DNA from: JAEXNA01 sp050486105
GTDB lineage: Bacteria; Vulcanimicrobiota; Xenobia; Xenobiales; JADMJV01
DNA: 25,219 nt
Direction of reading: 5' to 3'
Assembly (NCBI GenBank): GCA_050486105.1
Contig: JBJHCR010000057.1
Span: forward strand, 1-25,219
Under the pieces are notes generated by a model. It was not told the origin of the DNA and did not search any database. It saw only the letters and a list, made by a program, of their open reading frames with translations. A program made the position numbers and the translations under genes. Below, in pieces: positions 6,913-14,881 of the stretch (position 1 is its first letter; every line of letters begins with the position of its first letter).

Positions 6913-8470
6913 CGTCGCCTTCCTCCTCACCCACTCCGAATCGTTCTGAAGTGTCCGACTTGGGCCTGGACTTCTCCTCTTTGACGAGGGTAAAGACCAA
7001 TTTTCGACCTCGACTTGAGGTCCAGGTCGCCGTGGCGCTGGTCAAAAGGGGCTCTCCTTGCTCCGAGGCGAAATGGCCTTCTGCGGTCTCCACTTCCACG
7101 GAGCCATCCTCAAGGTTGTCGTGGGGGCGAATCTCAACCTTGCCAAAGGAAACGTTCTTCACGGTGAGGATGGGTTTGGCCAGGCTGTCGTGGGAAAAAA
7201 CCAGATCCGCATCGGTCGCTGGCTTCCCCCCCAAACGTAGGTTGGCCCCCTTAGAGAGCATGAACGATTTTTCTGAATCGGGTCCGATCACTTGAACCCC
7301 CACCGGCTTTAAGCTCATGAGGTAGACCCCTACCGCCAGCCCTCCGAGCAGCAAGATTAAGGCCCACGGGAAATCTCCCCGGCTCTCAGGAGAAGGAGGG
7401 ACGGCTTGTTCTGGGGTTGGGGTCACCGGAGTCGGTAAGGATTCGGAGGCTCCGTCGGATTTCAGACTGACCTGGAAAGTGCGCTCAGCGGTCCGGACTT
7501 TGCCGTCGGCCAAGACCGCCTGCACGAAAAAGACTCGATCCCCATTCTTGAGGTCCTCCACGGTGAAGGTGGCCAGCCCGTTATCGAAGTCGGCACTCTG
7601 GGACTGCTCTCCGTCGATGGTCAAGGTGGCTTGTTCGGTTTCGGAAAAGCCAGTGAAACGGACCTTTACGGTGACCGGAAGTTGCTCGATCTTTGAGCTT
7701 TCGGGTTCCACGAAAGCCAGCGTTTGGCTCGCGATCCGCCTGGCGGCCCAAGCCAGACGAGGTTTGTCGACTTTCTCCTGGCCCCTTGGCCCCGCTAAAG
7801 GGGTCTTGTCGGGAAAAGGGTTAACGTAGAGGGTCAACCAGAGTGGGGAGACCTGCTGGGACAGGAGGGGGAAAGTTTCGCCTTGTACTCTCAGGGATTT
7901 CTCCCGGTCTTCTAAGCGTTTTCGTTCATCGAGCCCTAAGTTCAACTCCGAGTAATTGTCCGCGAACAGCATGACCACCACATTGCGGTCTGGCCCATGT
8001 TCGGCGGCTTGGGTGAGGGCGTGCAATTTCCCCCGCGTGAATAAGGTGCCCTCTTCAGAGCTGAATCCCAAATTGAGCAGGGCCTCATTGATCCGAACCA
8101 CCGTTCGTTCCGGATCTTCTTGAGGGATGGTCACTGGAGGATCCGTCCCAGGCACCGCGACCGGAGTGGTGGCAAAGCCGAAGAGGTAGACCGAGTCTCC
8201 TGGAGAGGCGTATCTATTCAGAAAAGTTTGCGTCAGTTGCTTGGCCCGGTCGAATTGTATGGACATGCTCTTACTGGTATCGAAGCCAACAATGAAGAGA
8301 ATGGGGTGATCGTTGAATCCGGGGATCGACATCAATCGATCGTGCAACTTAGTATAGCTCTCGCCGTCTTCTTGGCTCCATACCGTTCCGGCGAGCGCCC
8401 AGATAAACAGCAAGGGTAGGAAGATGCCGACTCTAATTTTAGAAAATGTCTTGATCTGAGCCCTGTTCAT
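6890..8470 (-). CDS. Secreted, membrane-anchored VWA protein with Ig-like domain
   Basis: 526 residues. An N-terminal signal peptide (about residues 10-32, ending TVWSQ) is followed by a von Willebrand factor A domain. The MIDAS reads D64-T-S66-K-S68 (GFDTSKSMS), with probable further metal ligands T142 or T145 (EGTLFTRG) and D171 (LFADNY). Residues about 265-336 look like an Ig-like beta domain (VTVKVRFTGFSETEQATL). A Pro/Ser/Thr linker precedes one membrane helix at 368-387, and a 139-residue C-terminal tail follows. The tail has a beta-rich pattern (LRLGG, DADLVF), faintly FHA-like, and a very acidic end, GVGEEEGDDGTDW. With a cleaved signal the VWA part lies outside the cytoplasmic membrane and the tail inside. 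The open frame extends to 8704 but the true ATG is 8470, which overlaps the previous stop as ATGA. The intact MIDAS suggests metal-dependent partner binding. Confidence 0.88.
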   Translation of the reverse strand: MNRAQIKTFSKIRVGIFLPLLFIWALAGTVWSQEDGESYTKLHDRLMSIPGFNDHPILFIVGFDTSKSMSIQFDRAKQLTQTFLNRYASPGDSVYLFGFATTPVAVPGTDPPVTIPQEDPERTVVRINEALLNLGFSSEEGTLFTRGKLHALTQAAEHGPDRNVVVMLFADNYSELNLGLDERKRLEDREKSLRVQGETFPLLSQQVSPLWLTLYVNPFPDKTPLAGPRGQEKVDKPRLAWAARRIASQTLAFVEPESSKIEQLPVTVKVRFTGFSETEQATLTIDGEQSQSADFDNGLATFTVEDLKNGDRVFFVQAVLADGKVRTAERTFQVSLKSDGASESLPTPVTPTPEQAVPPSPESRGDFPWALILLLGGLAVGVYLMSLKPVGVQVIGPDSEKSFMLSKGANLRLGGKPATDADLVFSHDSLAKPILTVKNVSFGKVEIRPHDNLEDGSVEVETAEGHFASEQGEPLLTSATATWTSSRGRKLVFTLVKEEKSRPKSDTSERFGVGEEEGDDGTDWRS

Positions 8471-9822
8471 AGTTCGAACGCGTAAAGCTCTCCTCTTCTG
8501 GTGGCCCCAAAAAGGCGGCCGTTCGCGTAGGAGAGTTCCCCCCATGGAACTGCCGGGAGTCGGGGTCGAAGGCTTTCTTCGTCGCGACACAAGTAGCGAC
8601 CCTCTGTTCCATAATACAGATGTTTTCCAAGTCTCAAGGGAGCGGTGGTGGGAGTCCCCACCATCTCGCAAACGAATGACACCCGTTCTCCGGTTGGGGA
8701 GCATGAACGTACCGAATGATCGGCAAAAAACAGGATGATCCGCTCCAGGGTTGGGCAGTAGATCGGCTCGGTGAGAAGGGAGTCGGGCAAGGGGACTCTT
8801 TGGAAGGTCTCCTCGTCATCTAGGTACAGCAACTCTCGCTCTGAGAAGAGGCAGAACCGATCCGCCCATAGGCTCCATCTTAGAGGATGTTCCGAATTGG
8901 GAAATTCCAGCCAGCGTGGCTCCCCCAACTTGTTCACCAAGAGACCTCTCGGTTGGCCGTCGGTGGCGAGCACCAGCAAAGCTCGATCTTTTCCGTCGCT
9001 GCAGGGAGCAATGTGCGGACCTTGGCCAACTTGAAGAATCGGGGGAAGAAGTTCTTGGAGTTCAATGTCTGTATGGAGATGGAGACCAAGATCGCTCCAG
9101 ACTAGAAGTGAGTCTTTGAACGGCAAGGTGGACAGCAGTCGGCTCTTAGGAGGCAAGGTGACTAAGGGAAACAAGGAAGGATTTGAGTCGAGGTCCAGGT
9201 GGGCGATCCTGCTTGTGCCTGGGATCAGAACTCGTTGACCCCATAAAAACGGTGAAGCCGAGGCTTCCTCTCCCAGGTCTAGAACCGTTAGGCGCACGGC
9301 GGTCTCTCGAAATTCATCTCCCTCACTGGGATGGGGGGCTCCTCTCTCGGCCCAGAGTTCCACAATTCCTGAACTCAAGACTGAGATCAACAACCCCTGG
9401 CTGTGAACCGGAATCCAGCGCCGATCTCCGTCGGGGGCGTGATCGGAGGTTCGCCAAGCGGGAATAGGAAGCTCGCTTCTTCCTTGCTCTTCGAATTGCT
9501 CTCGAGCAGAACTCAAGGGACACCACTGATCTCTGCCAAAACCTGCAGTCCAAAATCGCCCCTGGTCGGTACAATAGGAGTTCGAACAAGTGAGCCGGTC
9601 GGTGTGATAAAGGCGTCCACAAGCTGGGCATGACCAGAAGTCACTTTGGCAGGTTAAGCAAGAAATGAAGGTCCCCGAGGGGGTCTCAACGGGGTTTCGA
9701 CAGGTTGGACAAGGCTGAAAGAGAACCAATCCGCATCTGGTGCAAAACTGCTGAGCCGAGTCTTCGGACTTCAGGTGATGGCAACGAGGACAGGTTGTGG
9801 CTGTTTCAGGGACCGCTGGCAT
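8467..9822 (-). CDS. Zinc-ribbon array protein with beta-propeller-like C-terminus
   Basis: 451 residues. The first about 105 residues carry three CxxC-type zinc ribbons: C11/C14/C27/C30, C38/C41/C55/C58 and C65/C68/C79/C84, with one extra Cys at 101. The remaining about 310 residues show repeated short beta strands with patterns such as GLLISVLSSGIVELW, GRLFGATRRGELYAFEL and KDSLLVWSDLGLHL. These fit a six- to eight-bladed propeller of PQQ or WD type, though no single blade signature is strong. No signal peptide or membrane helix, so it is cytosolic. The ATG lacks a strong ribosome site. It starts 99 nt after the Hsp70 stop, and its stop overlaps the VWA start. Inference: a scaffold or client-recognition subunit sharing zinc-ribbon recruitment with the Hsp70 encoded just before it. 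Confidence 0.8.
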   Translation of the reverse strand: MPAVPETATTCPRCHHLKSEDSAQQFCTRCGLVLFQPCPTCRNPVETPSGTFISCLTCQSDFWSCPACGRLYHTDRLTCSNSYCTDQGRFWTAGFGRDQWCPLSSAREQFEEQGRSELPIPAWRTSDHAPDGDRRWIPVHSQGLLISVLSSGIVELWAERGAPHPSEGDEFRETAVRLTVLDLGEEASASPFLWGQRVLIPGTSRIAHLDLDSNPSLFPLVTLPPKSRLLSTLPFKDSLLVWSDLGLHLHTDIELQELLPPILQVGQGPHIAPCSDGKDRALLVLATDGQPRGLLVNKLGEPRWLEFPNSEHPLRWSLWADRFCLFSERELLYLDDEETFQRVPLPDSLLTEPIYCPTLERIILFFADHSVRSCSPTGERVSFVCEMVGTPTTAPLRLGKHLYYGTEGRYLCRDEESLRPRLPAVPWGELSYANGRLFGATRRGELYAFEL

Positions 9823-9901
9823 AGGTTTTCACTTTAGTGGTCCAAGGCGCCAGCCCCTGTTCCGATCGGAAACTTCTGCTTGAGGTGGTCGGCGCAAGGA
9901 G

Positions 9902-9922
9902 AGACCCTTTGAGGAAAGGTCT
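9902..9922 (-). other. Hairpin directly after the Hsp70 stop codon
   Basis: AGACCCTTT and AAAGGTCT pair around a GAGG loop with one bulged base, touching the stop codon of the Hsp70 gene. No U-run follows on the minus strand, so it is not a normal terminator. It may stabilise or process the transcript between the first and second genes of the cluster. Confidence 0.35.
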
Positions 9923-12291
9923 TAGGATTCGACGCCCAAACCCTTAGGACGGGGATAGCGCAGGGGAAAGGTCACGGTCTCCTCTCCGTCTCGATACTCG
10001 GCACAGGCGATCAGGTCTCCGTAGGCGTCCACTTCATAGCGGATGGTGACTTCCCGAGAGGGACCGCTGTCTACCCGCACGGGGAGGGTGGCCAGTTCCG
10101 ACTCCATGGTCTGGGTGGATTGCAGTTTGGCGCTGGGTCTGCGCACCAAAGAAAAGTTGACCAAGAATGGGGGAGGTGAGGGGGCCAGGAAGACTCTGGT
10201 GCGTTCCGTGGTGGGATAGATGGCCCCTGCTCCTACCAACTGTTGGTCCCCCAAGCCGGGAACTCGCAGAAGATAATCCACCGTCAAGACTTTTCGAATT
10301 CTGGTGCTGGCAGAAGCGACCGCACCTCGAGAGATGGAGGTCAGCCGCCCTTCGTCAGAGATGATACGGTCGGCTCCGAACATCCTGGTCAAGAGGCTAC
10401 GCAGGGGAGGGAGGAAAGAACTGCCTCCCACCAGATAGACCCGGTCGATGTCGTCCTCTTCGAGTTGGGCCTCCCGGATCACCCGAGAACATAGGGATTC
10501 CAGCTTTTCGAAAGCTGGTCGCAAGGTTTTTGCCAGGTCTGGTCGGCTCAGCACCAGACGCTCTCCAGGTGCCAGGGCCTCCGGACATGCAATAGGGAAG
10601 TCCGGTCGGGCCGAGGACCACTTGGCCGAGAGCTCCTCCTTGGTCTTGCGGATCGCTTCCAACAGATGCTGGGAGCGTAAGCGTCGTTTGCCGGGAAAGT
10701 CGTCGGGTGGGGTCAGTTGGCCGGTGCTTCCCACCTGCTGCAACCAGAGAAGTCGGCGAAGGCTCTCTTTGGATTCATCGCTCAAGCTTGAGGTGATGGC
10801 GTCATAAAGCATGACATCGAAGAGGTTGCCTCCGATCATCTCTCCGGCTTCCCCGAGGATGTCGAACTGTCGATAGAAGAAGCCCTCCTCCGGGTCCCGG
10901 TCCAGGCGAACCTTCAGCAGTGAGACATCGGTGGTGCCGGCTCCGCAATCGAAGACCAGGATCCTCTTGCCTTCCACCATCTCCGGGTCTTCGGCAGCGT
11001 ACAGGTAGGAGACCGCAGTGGGTTCCACCAGGATGGTCACCTCGGCAAACCCCAAGCGCTGGAGAATGCGAGTCATGACAGCGGTGGTGTGGGCTCTTGC
11101 CTGAGGACTGGTGCCGGCGGGAATGGTCAGCACCAATCTCACGTCGGAAGTCTCCACCCCGCGTCCCACATACTTCTCGAAATCGGGACTTTCCCGGGTT
11201 TTTCGGAACAGCCGCCTCAAGAATCCGGCCACCAGGGCGTGCAGGTCGTGCTTGGTTCTTTCGCCGGTGCTGGAGTCCAGGACTTCCACCCACTCCAGGT
11301 CGCTGCCCAAGAGTGACTTCAGGTTTCTCAAATAGTTGGGTTCACCTCGGTAGTCCCCAGCTTCCTCGCCGATGATCATGCGTCCGTCGGGAAACAGGTA
11401 GAGATGGGACGGGAACAGCTCGTTGCCATCGAGGCTGACTTGCTGGATTTCGCCATCTCCTAGGAGGGCCACCTTGGAGGTCGAGGTTCCAAAGTCGACT
11501 CCTATAACCGGCAACTCCACTCTCGGATGTTGGAGTTCGAAGGCCACCTGAAACCGGAACTCTAGGTCCTCTTGCTCAGATTTGGCACTCAGGCTGAACT
11601 CGTGACGGGTTTCCACTTCCAAGTCCAACAACAGTAGGTCTGCACCGACTGAAGCGATCTCCCCTGGACCGAGGACCAGGCGGGAGTTATGCAGTCGCAA
11701 GCACCGGTGATGACTACTCAAGGTGAGATGCAAGTTCGAGTGGCCGCCGTTGCCTAATCGGAAGAGTTGAGTGACGGCCATCTTTCCCACTTGAGAAAGA
11801 CGCCCCAGGTTTCGATAACTGCGGTCGGCCACCAAAAAAGGGGGACTGAGTTTTTCCAGTTCTAAAGTCAGGCGCGTGGTGTCCCAACACCAGCGGTCCC
11901 AAAGCCATTCGCTGTTGCGCCGGTCGCCCTGTCGGGTGGTGTGGCGGAGCAGCACGCTTGCGCTATGGTGGTCGCCTTCTGGGATGCGGGCTCCGTAGAC
12001 TAGAAATCGTTGCTGGGTTTCTCGGCCCACAGGCAGATGCTCTTCCGACTGAGGTAATCGAAGCCAATTCTGATGCTGCTCCCTTTGCTCGAGTTCCCAA
12101 GACACCCCCACCGAGCCCTGGCCTTCGGCAGTCAAGCTCAGGTGGGCTTCCTTGACTTCATCGGGGAAAAGTTGAATCTTGAGCGGTGGTGGAGGATCTT
12201 GCTTCCAGACCAGGCGACGCTGGGGTGAACCACAGTGGCCGCAAAAATGGTCTTCGGCTGAGACCTTCGACGAACAGATTGGGCAGGACAC
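9922..12291 (-). CDS. Hsp70/DnaK-like ATPase with N-terminal zinc ribbon and extra beta domain
   Basis: 789 residues. A zinc ribbon opens the protein (C3/C6/C17/C20, CPIC and CGHCG). Residues about 35-255 form a beta-rich segment that I do not recognise. The actin-fold nucleotide-binding domain runs from about 260 to 690: phosphate-1 motif GVDFGTSTS (264-272), EPTAVSYLYA (423-432), phosphate-2 motif FDCGAGTTDVS (447-457), IGGNLFD (487-493) and the adenosine motif VYLVGGSS (618-625). The last about 90 residues are strands (VRVDSGPSREVTIRYEV) and are too short and too different for a standard DnaK substrate domain plus lid. So it is an Hsp70-superfamily ATPase of non-DnaK type with the nucleotide fold buried between accessory domains. 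The GTG at 12291 is the first start after an in-frame stop; the ribosome site is weak. It heads the minus-strand run, with no DnaJ or GrpE nearby. Confidence 0.92.
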   Translation of the reverse strand: MSCPICSSKVSAEDHFCGHCGSPQRRLVWKQDPPPPLKIQLFPDEVKEAHLSLTAEGQGSVGVSWELEQREQHQNWLRLPQSEEHLPVGRETQQRFLVYGARIPEGDHHSASVLLRHTTRQGDRRNSEWLWDRWCWDTTRLTLELEKLSPPFLVADRSYRNLGRLSQVGKMAVTQLFRLGNGGHSNLHLTLSSHHRCLRLHNSRLVLGPGEIASVGADLLLLDLEVETRHEFSLSAKSEQEDLEFRFQVAFELQHPRVELPVIGVDFGTSTSKVALLGDGEIQQVSLDGNELFPSHLYLFPDGRMIIGEEAGDYRGEPNYLRNLKSLLGSDLEWVEVLDSSTGERTKHDLHALVAGFLRRLFRKTRESPDFEKYVGRGVETSDVRLVLTIPAGTSPQARAHTTAVMTRILQRLGFAEVTILVEPTAVSYLYAAEDPEMVEGKRILVFDCGAGTTDVSLLKVRLDRDPEEGFFYRQFDILGEAGEMIGGNLFDVMLYDAITSSLSDESKESLRRLLWLQQVGSTGQLTPPDDFPGKRRLRSQHLLEAIRKTKEELSAKWSSARPDFPIACPEALAPGERLVLSRPDLAKTLRPAFEKLESLCSRVIREAQLEEDDIDRVYLVGGSSFLPPLRSLLTRMFGADRIISDEGRLTSISRGAVASASTRIRKVLTVDYLLRVPGLGDQQLVGAGAIYPTTERTRVFLAPSPPPFLVNFSLVRRPSAKLQSTQTMESELATLPVRVDSGPSREVTIRYEVDAYGDLIACAEYRDGEETVTFPLRYPRPKGLGVES

Positions 12292-12418
12292 TCAGCTCAG
12301 TTCAGGTTTTTTCCGCAGTTGCCTTCTCGGTCAACTAGTAGGATCTTTGGCCTACCCTGGGTAATTGTGGGCTGAGAACAGCTGAGCCTACCGAAATCAG
12401 CACGGAAAGGAATCCAAC
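12292..12418. promoter_or_regulatory. Divergent control region between Hsp70-like cluster and amidohydrolase
   Basis: This 127-nt region must hold the promoters of both the minus-strand tubulin/Hsp70/VWA run and the plus-strand amidohydrolase gene. Minus strand: TTGACC (about 12334-12329) is a possible -35 box but lacks a convincing -10. Plus strand: a GAAAGGA ribosome site lies 7 nt before the ATG at 12419. Short inverted repeats (GTAGG...CCTAC and GGCTGAG/CAGCTGAGCC) could be operators. None is decisive. Confidence 0.35.
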
Positions 12419-13687
12419 ATGACCTTAGAACAGAGCGCCGAGCGCGTGATCTCGGACCTGAACGAATTGAGGAGATTGACCGAAACCCCCGATGGAGCTC
12501 AGAGGGTGGCATGGGGTCCTGTTTGGAGAAAGTCTCGAGACTGGTTCGCCGAGAAGGTTGAGGCCATGGGTCTCAAGTTTGAGCGAGACAGTGCCGGGAA
12601 TGGCTGGGTGACTCTTCCGGGGAGATCGGCAGACACCGTGATCATCGGTGGACACTTGGATAGCGTGCCTAACGGGGGTTGGTTGGACGGTTGCCTCGGA
12701 ACAATAAGCGCCCTGGAAGGTCTGCGCCGAGCTCAAGCCAGTGGAGACATCCCGGTGACCTTGAAGTTGGTGGACTGGGCCGACGAAGAGGGGGCTCGTT
12801 TTGGTCGTAGCCTTTTGGGATCGGCAGCCGCGGGTGGAACCCTCGAAATCGAGGATGTTCGCAATCTAAAGGATGCCGATGGTGTCCGCTGTGAGGATGC
12901 ACTCCGCGAGAACGGAGTGGAGCTTGACACCATGCTGAAGGCCCATGATGAGCTCAAAGCACTTCCGGCCAAAGCCTATCTTGAGCTTCACATAGAACAA
13001 GGTCCGGTACTTGAGGCTATGGATGCTCCGGTGGGTGTCGTTATTGGAACATTCGGAGTTGAGCGCCACCGGATGACCTTCAAGGGCCAAGCGGCGCACT
13101 CGGGCTCCACTCCCATTCCTCATCGTCGGGATGCTTTCTTGGCTGCAGCCTCCACCGCTCTTGAAGTGCGTGAGATTGGCCTGCGTCACAGTACGCCTGA
13201 AGTGAACGCGGTTTGCACCGTCGGGGAGGTAGAGGTTCACCCTTGCATAGTCACGGCGGTTCCCGGTGTCTGCACGATTTCCATTGACCAGCGCTCACTT
13301 TATGCTGACACTCTGGCCAAGATGTATGCCGAAGCTCGGGCTGCTTCGGAAAAGTATGCCAAGGAGAACAATGTGACCGTCGAGTGGAGTAAGTTGTGGC
13401 AGATCCCGCCACGACCCTTCGACCAAGACTTGATTGAACTCGCCGAAGAAGCTGTTCGAGAAACCACCGGTCAAGCCCCCAAGCTACCTTCGGGACCTCT
13501 GCACGATGCTGCCGAAATGGTGCCCCATATGCCCACGGTGATGATGTTTGCCTACAGCTCAAACGGGCTCTCTCATTGCAAGGAAGAGGACACTCCCATA
13601 CCCTATTTGCAGAAAACCCTGGAAGCTTTTCTCCTGCTCATCGAAAAGACGACCAAGCACGTGGCTCAGGCCAAAGTTTCAGCCTAG
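12419..13687 (+). CDS. M20 Zn-dependent amidohydrolase (N-carbamoyl-L-amino acid hydrolase / allantoate amidohydrolase type)
   Basis: 422 residues of the hydantoinase/carbamoylase branch of M20. Conserved features are GGHLDSVPNGGWLDGCLG (H79 and D90 as metal ligands), the catalytic and metal Glu pair in WADEEGARFG (E123/E124), ELHIEQGPVLE (H191), GVERHRMTFKGQAAHSG for the lid domain, and GLSHCKEED (H386). The usual SGAGHDA substrate loop reads SGPLHDAAEM here. Family members hydrolyse N-carbamoyl amino acids, allantoate, ureidoglycolate or beta-ureidopropionate; the substrate cannot be fixed from sequence. The ATG has an AAGGA ribosome site 7 nt upstream. The gene is divergent from the Hsp70-like gene and is followed by 136 nt without a clear terminator. 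It is only distantly similar to the other M20 gene at 2125-3249 and is not a recent duplicate. Confidence 0.9.
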   Translation: MTLEQSAERVISDLNELRRLTETPDGAQRVAWGPVWRKSRDWFAEKVEAMGLKFERDSAGNGWVTLPGRSADTVIIGGHLDSVPNGGWLDGCLGTISALEGLRRAQASGDIPVTLKLVDWADEEGARFGRSLLGSAAAGGTLEIEDVRNLKDADGVRCEDALRENGVELDTMLKAHDELKALPAKAYLELHIEQGPVLEAMDAPVGVVIGTFGVERHRMTFKGQAAHSGSTPIPHRRDAFLAAASTALEVREIGLRHSTPEVNAVCTVGEVEVHPCIVTAVPGVCTISIDQRSLYADTLAKMYAEARAASEKYAKENNVTVEWSKLWQIPPRPFDQDLIELAEEAVRETTGQAPKLPSGPLHDAAEMVPHMPTVMMFAYSSNGLSHCKEEDTPIPYLQKTLEAFLLLIEKTTKHVAQAKVSA

Positions 13688-13823
13688 ACTTGGGGCTACA
13701 AGACTTCTGTCCTATCGATATTTTTTTCGTTGGTTACTCCGTCTATATTCCCAAGACGGCAAGGCATTCTCGTAGCCGCGCCGAATTTATCTTCATAAGC
13801 GTCTTGAGTCGGAGGTGTCGGTG

Positions 13824-14864
13824 ATGGACGATGATCTGCTGCTGAATATCGAAGAATCTTTTGAGATTTGTCTCGAAGATCCGGTATTCCGATCCTCTTT
13901 CGTTCATTTTCTACTCACTCAGGGTCGCTTTGAGCAGGCAATAGAAGTCTCTTTGCCCCTTATCGGGACTTCTGAGGAAGCTTGGTTTCTCTACGCTCGT
14001 GCCTGGCAAACTCTGGCCGTAGGAGAAATCGATGAGGCTTTAGGACTCTACAGGAGGGCAGAGGAGTTAGGGTCAGCCTTCAATTGGTTCGATTTTAAGG
14101 CTTCTTTTCTTTTTGACGACGAGGGGTGTCCTTTGCCCATTTTTCCTTTTGCCAGTCCCTTGGATTTTCCCGACGGCCACGAACCCTTTCTTTTCGAAGG
14201 GACTTTCGTGGCTGAATTGGCGGACATGCTGCGAGAGGGAGATTGGCCCAAAGCTCTCCTTGCTCATCGAAAAGCCAGGAAGCGAAGCGAAGAACTGATC
14301 GCTGATCTCTCGTTTTGGATTGAACAGATCCTTCATCTGGACTTCCAAAACGCTCGAACGGCCCTTAAGGGAATGACTCTCTTCACCGTCGAGAGAGATG
14401 AAGCATTGCGGTACCTCGCTGTCCTATTTTCTTGCGATGAGAATCTCGAGGCTGGTCTTGAAATTTTTTGGAGACTCAATGCTGATTGGGGCTTCACTGT
14501 GGCAGGAGGCGAAGTCGTTGCTTACCTCTACTATTTGCTCGGGCAGGACGATCAGGCTCTCGAGATGTGTGAGTCTTGTCTCGAGCACGAGCAGGCCTCG
14601 GTGGTAGCGGGGAACATTCGCGCCTTGATCTTGAGTGAGCGTGGGTTCACCTATGCCGCCGATGAGCAATGGAGGAGAACCTTGGACCTAGCACCTCAAA
14701 GAGGGGCCACCTACTTGGTACTCGGCTGGCAGGCCCTGATCTTGGGTCGAGAGTCCGTGGCTATGCGCTACTTTTTGGAAGCGGCTCATCTGGGTGACAA
14801 TCCCTTTGCCGCTTCAAAGAGTCTGGAGTTTGGCTTGCGATTTGCCCGAATGGGTGAAGTCTAA
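13824..14864 (+). CDS. TPR-like repeat protein of unknown function
   Basis: 346 residues of mostly alpha-helical, paired-helix pattern. Recognisable tetratricopeptide-like stretches include FLLTQGRFEQAIEVSLPLI, EEAWFLYARAWQTLAVGEID and EALGLYRRAEELG, then VVAYLYYLLGQDDQALEMCE, ERGFTYAADEQWRRTLDLAP and GATYLVLGWQALILGRESVA. A less regular, Phe-rich middle part (FDFKASFLFDDEGCPLPIFPF) interrupts the repeats. There is no signal peptide or membrane segment, so it is cytosolic and probably a protein-binding scaffold. The ATG at 13824 has GGAGG 8 nt upstream; in-frame GTGs at 13815 and 13821 are alternatives. It converges on the methyltransferase gene with 17 nt between stops. The client is unknown. 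Confidence 0.75.
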   Translation: MDDDLLLNIEESFEICLEDPVFRSSFVHFLLTQGRFEQAIEVSLPLIGTSEEAWFLYARAWQTLAVGEIDEALGLYRRAEELGSAFNWFDFKASFLFDDEGCPLPIFPFASPLDFPDGHEPFLFEGTFVAELADMLREGDWPKALLAHRKARKRSEELIADLSFWIEQILHLDFQNARTALKGMTLFTVERDEALRYLAVLFSCDENLEAGLEIFWRLNADWGFTVAGGEVVAYLYYLLGQDDQALEMCESCLEHEQASVVAGNIRALILSERGFTYAADEQWRRTLDLAPQRGATYLVLGWQALILGRESVAMRYFLEAAHLGDNPFAASKSLEFGLRFARMGEV

Positions 14865-14881
14865 GGCCCTCGCCGAAGTTC

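Noticed and set aside
8471..8704. N-terminal extension of the VWA protein to 8704
   Set aside because: It would put 78 basic residues before a clear signal peptide and overlap the zinc-ribbon gene; the ATGA junction at 8470 is convincing.
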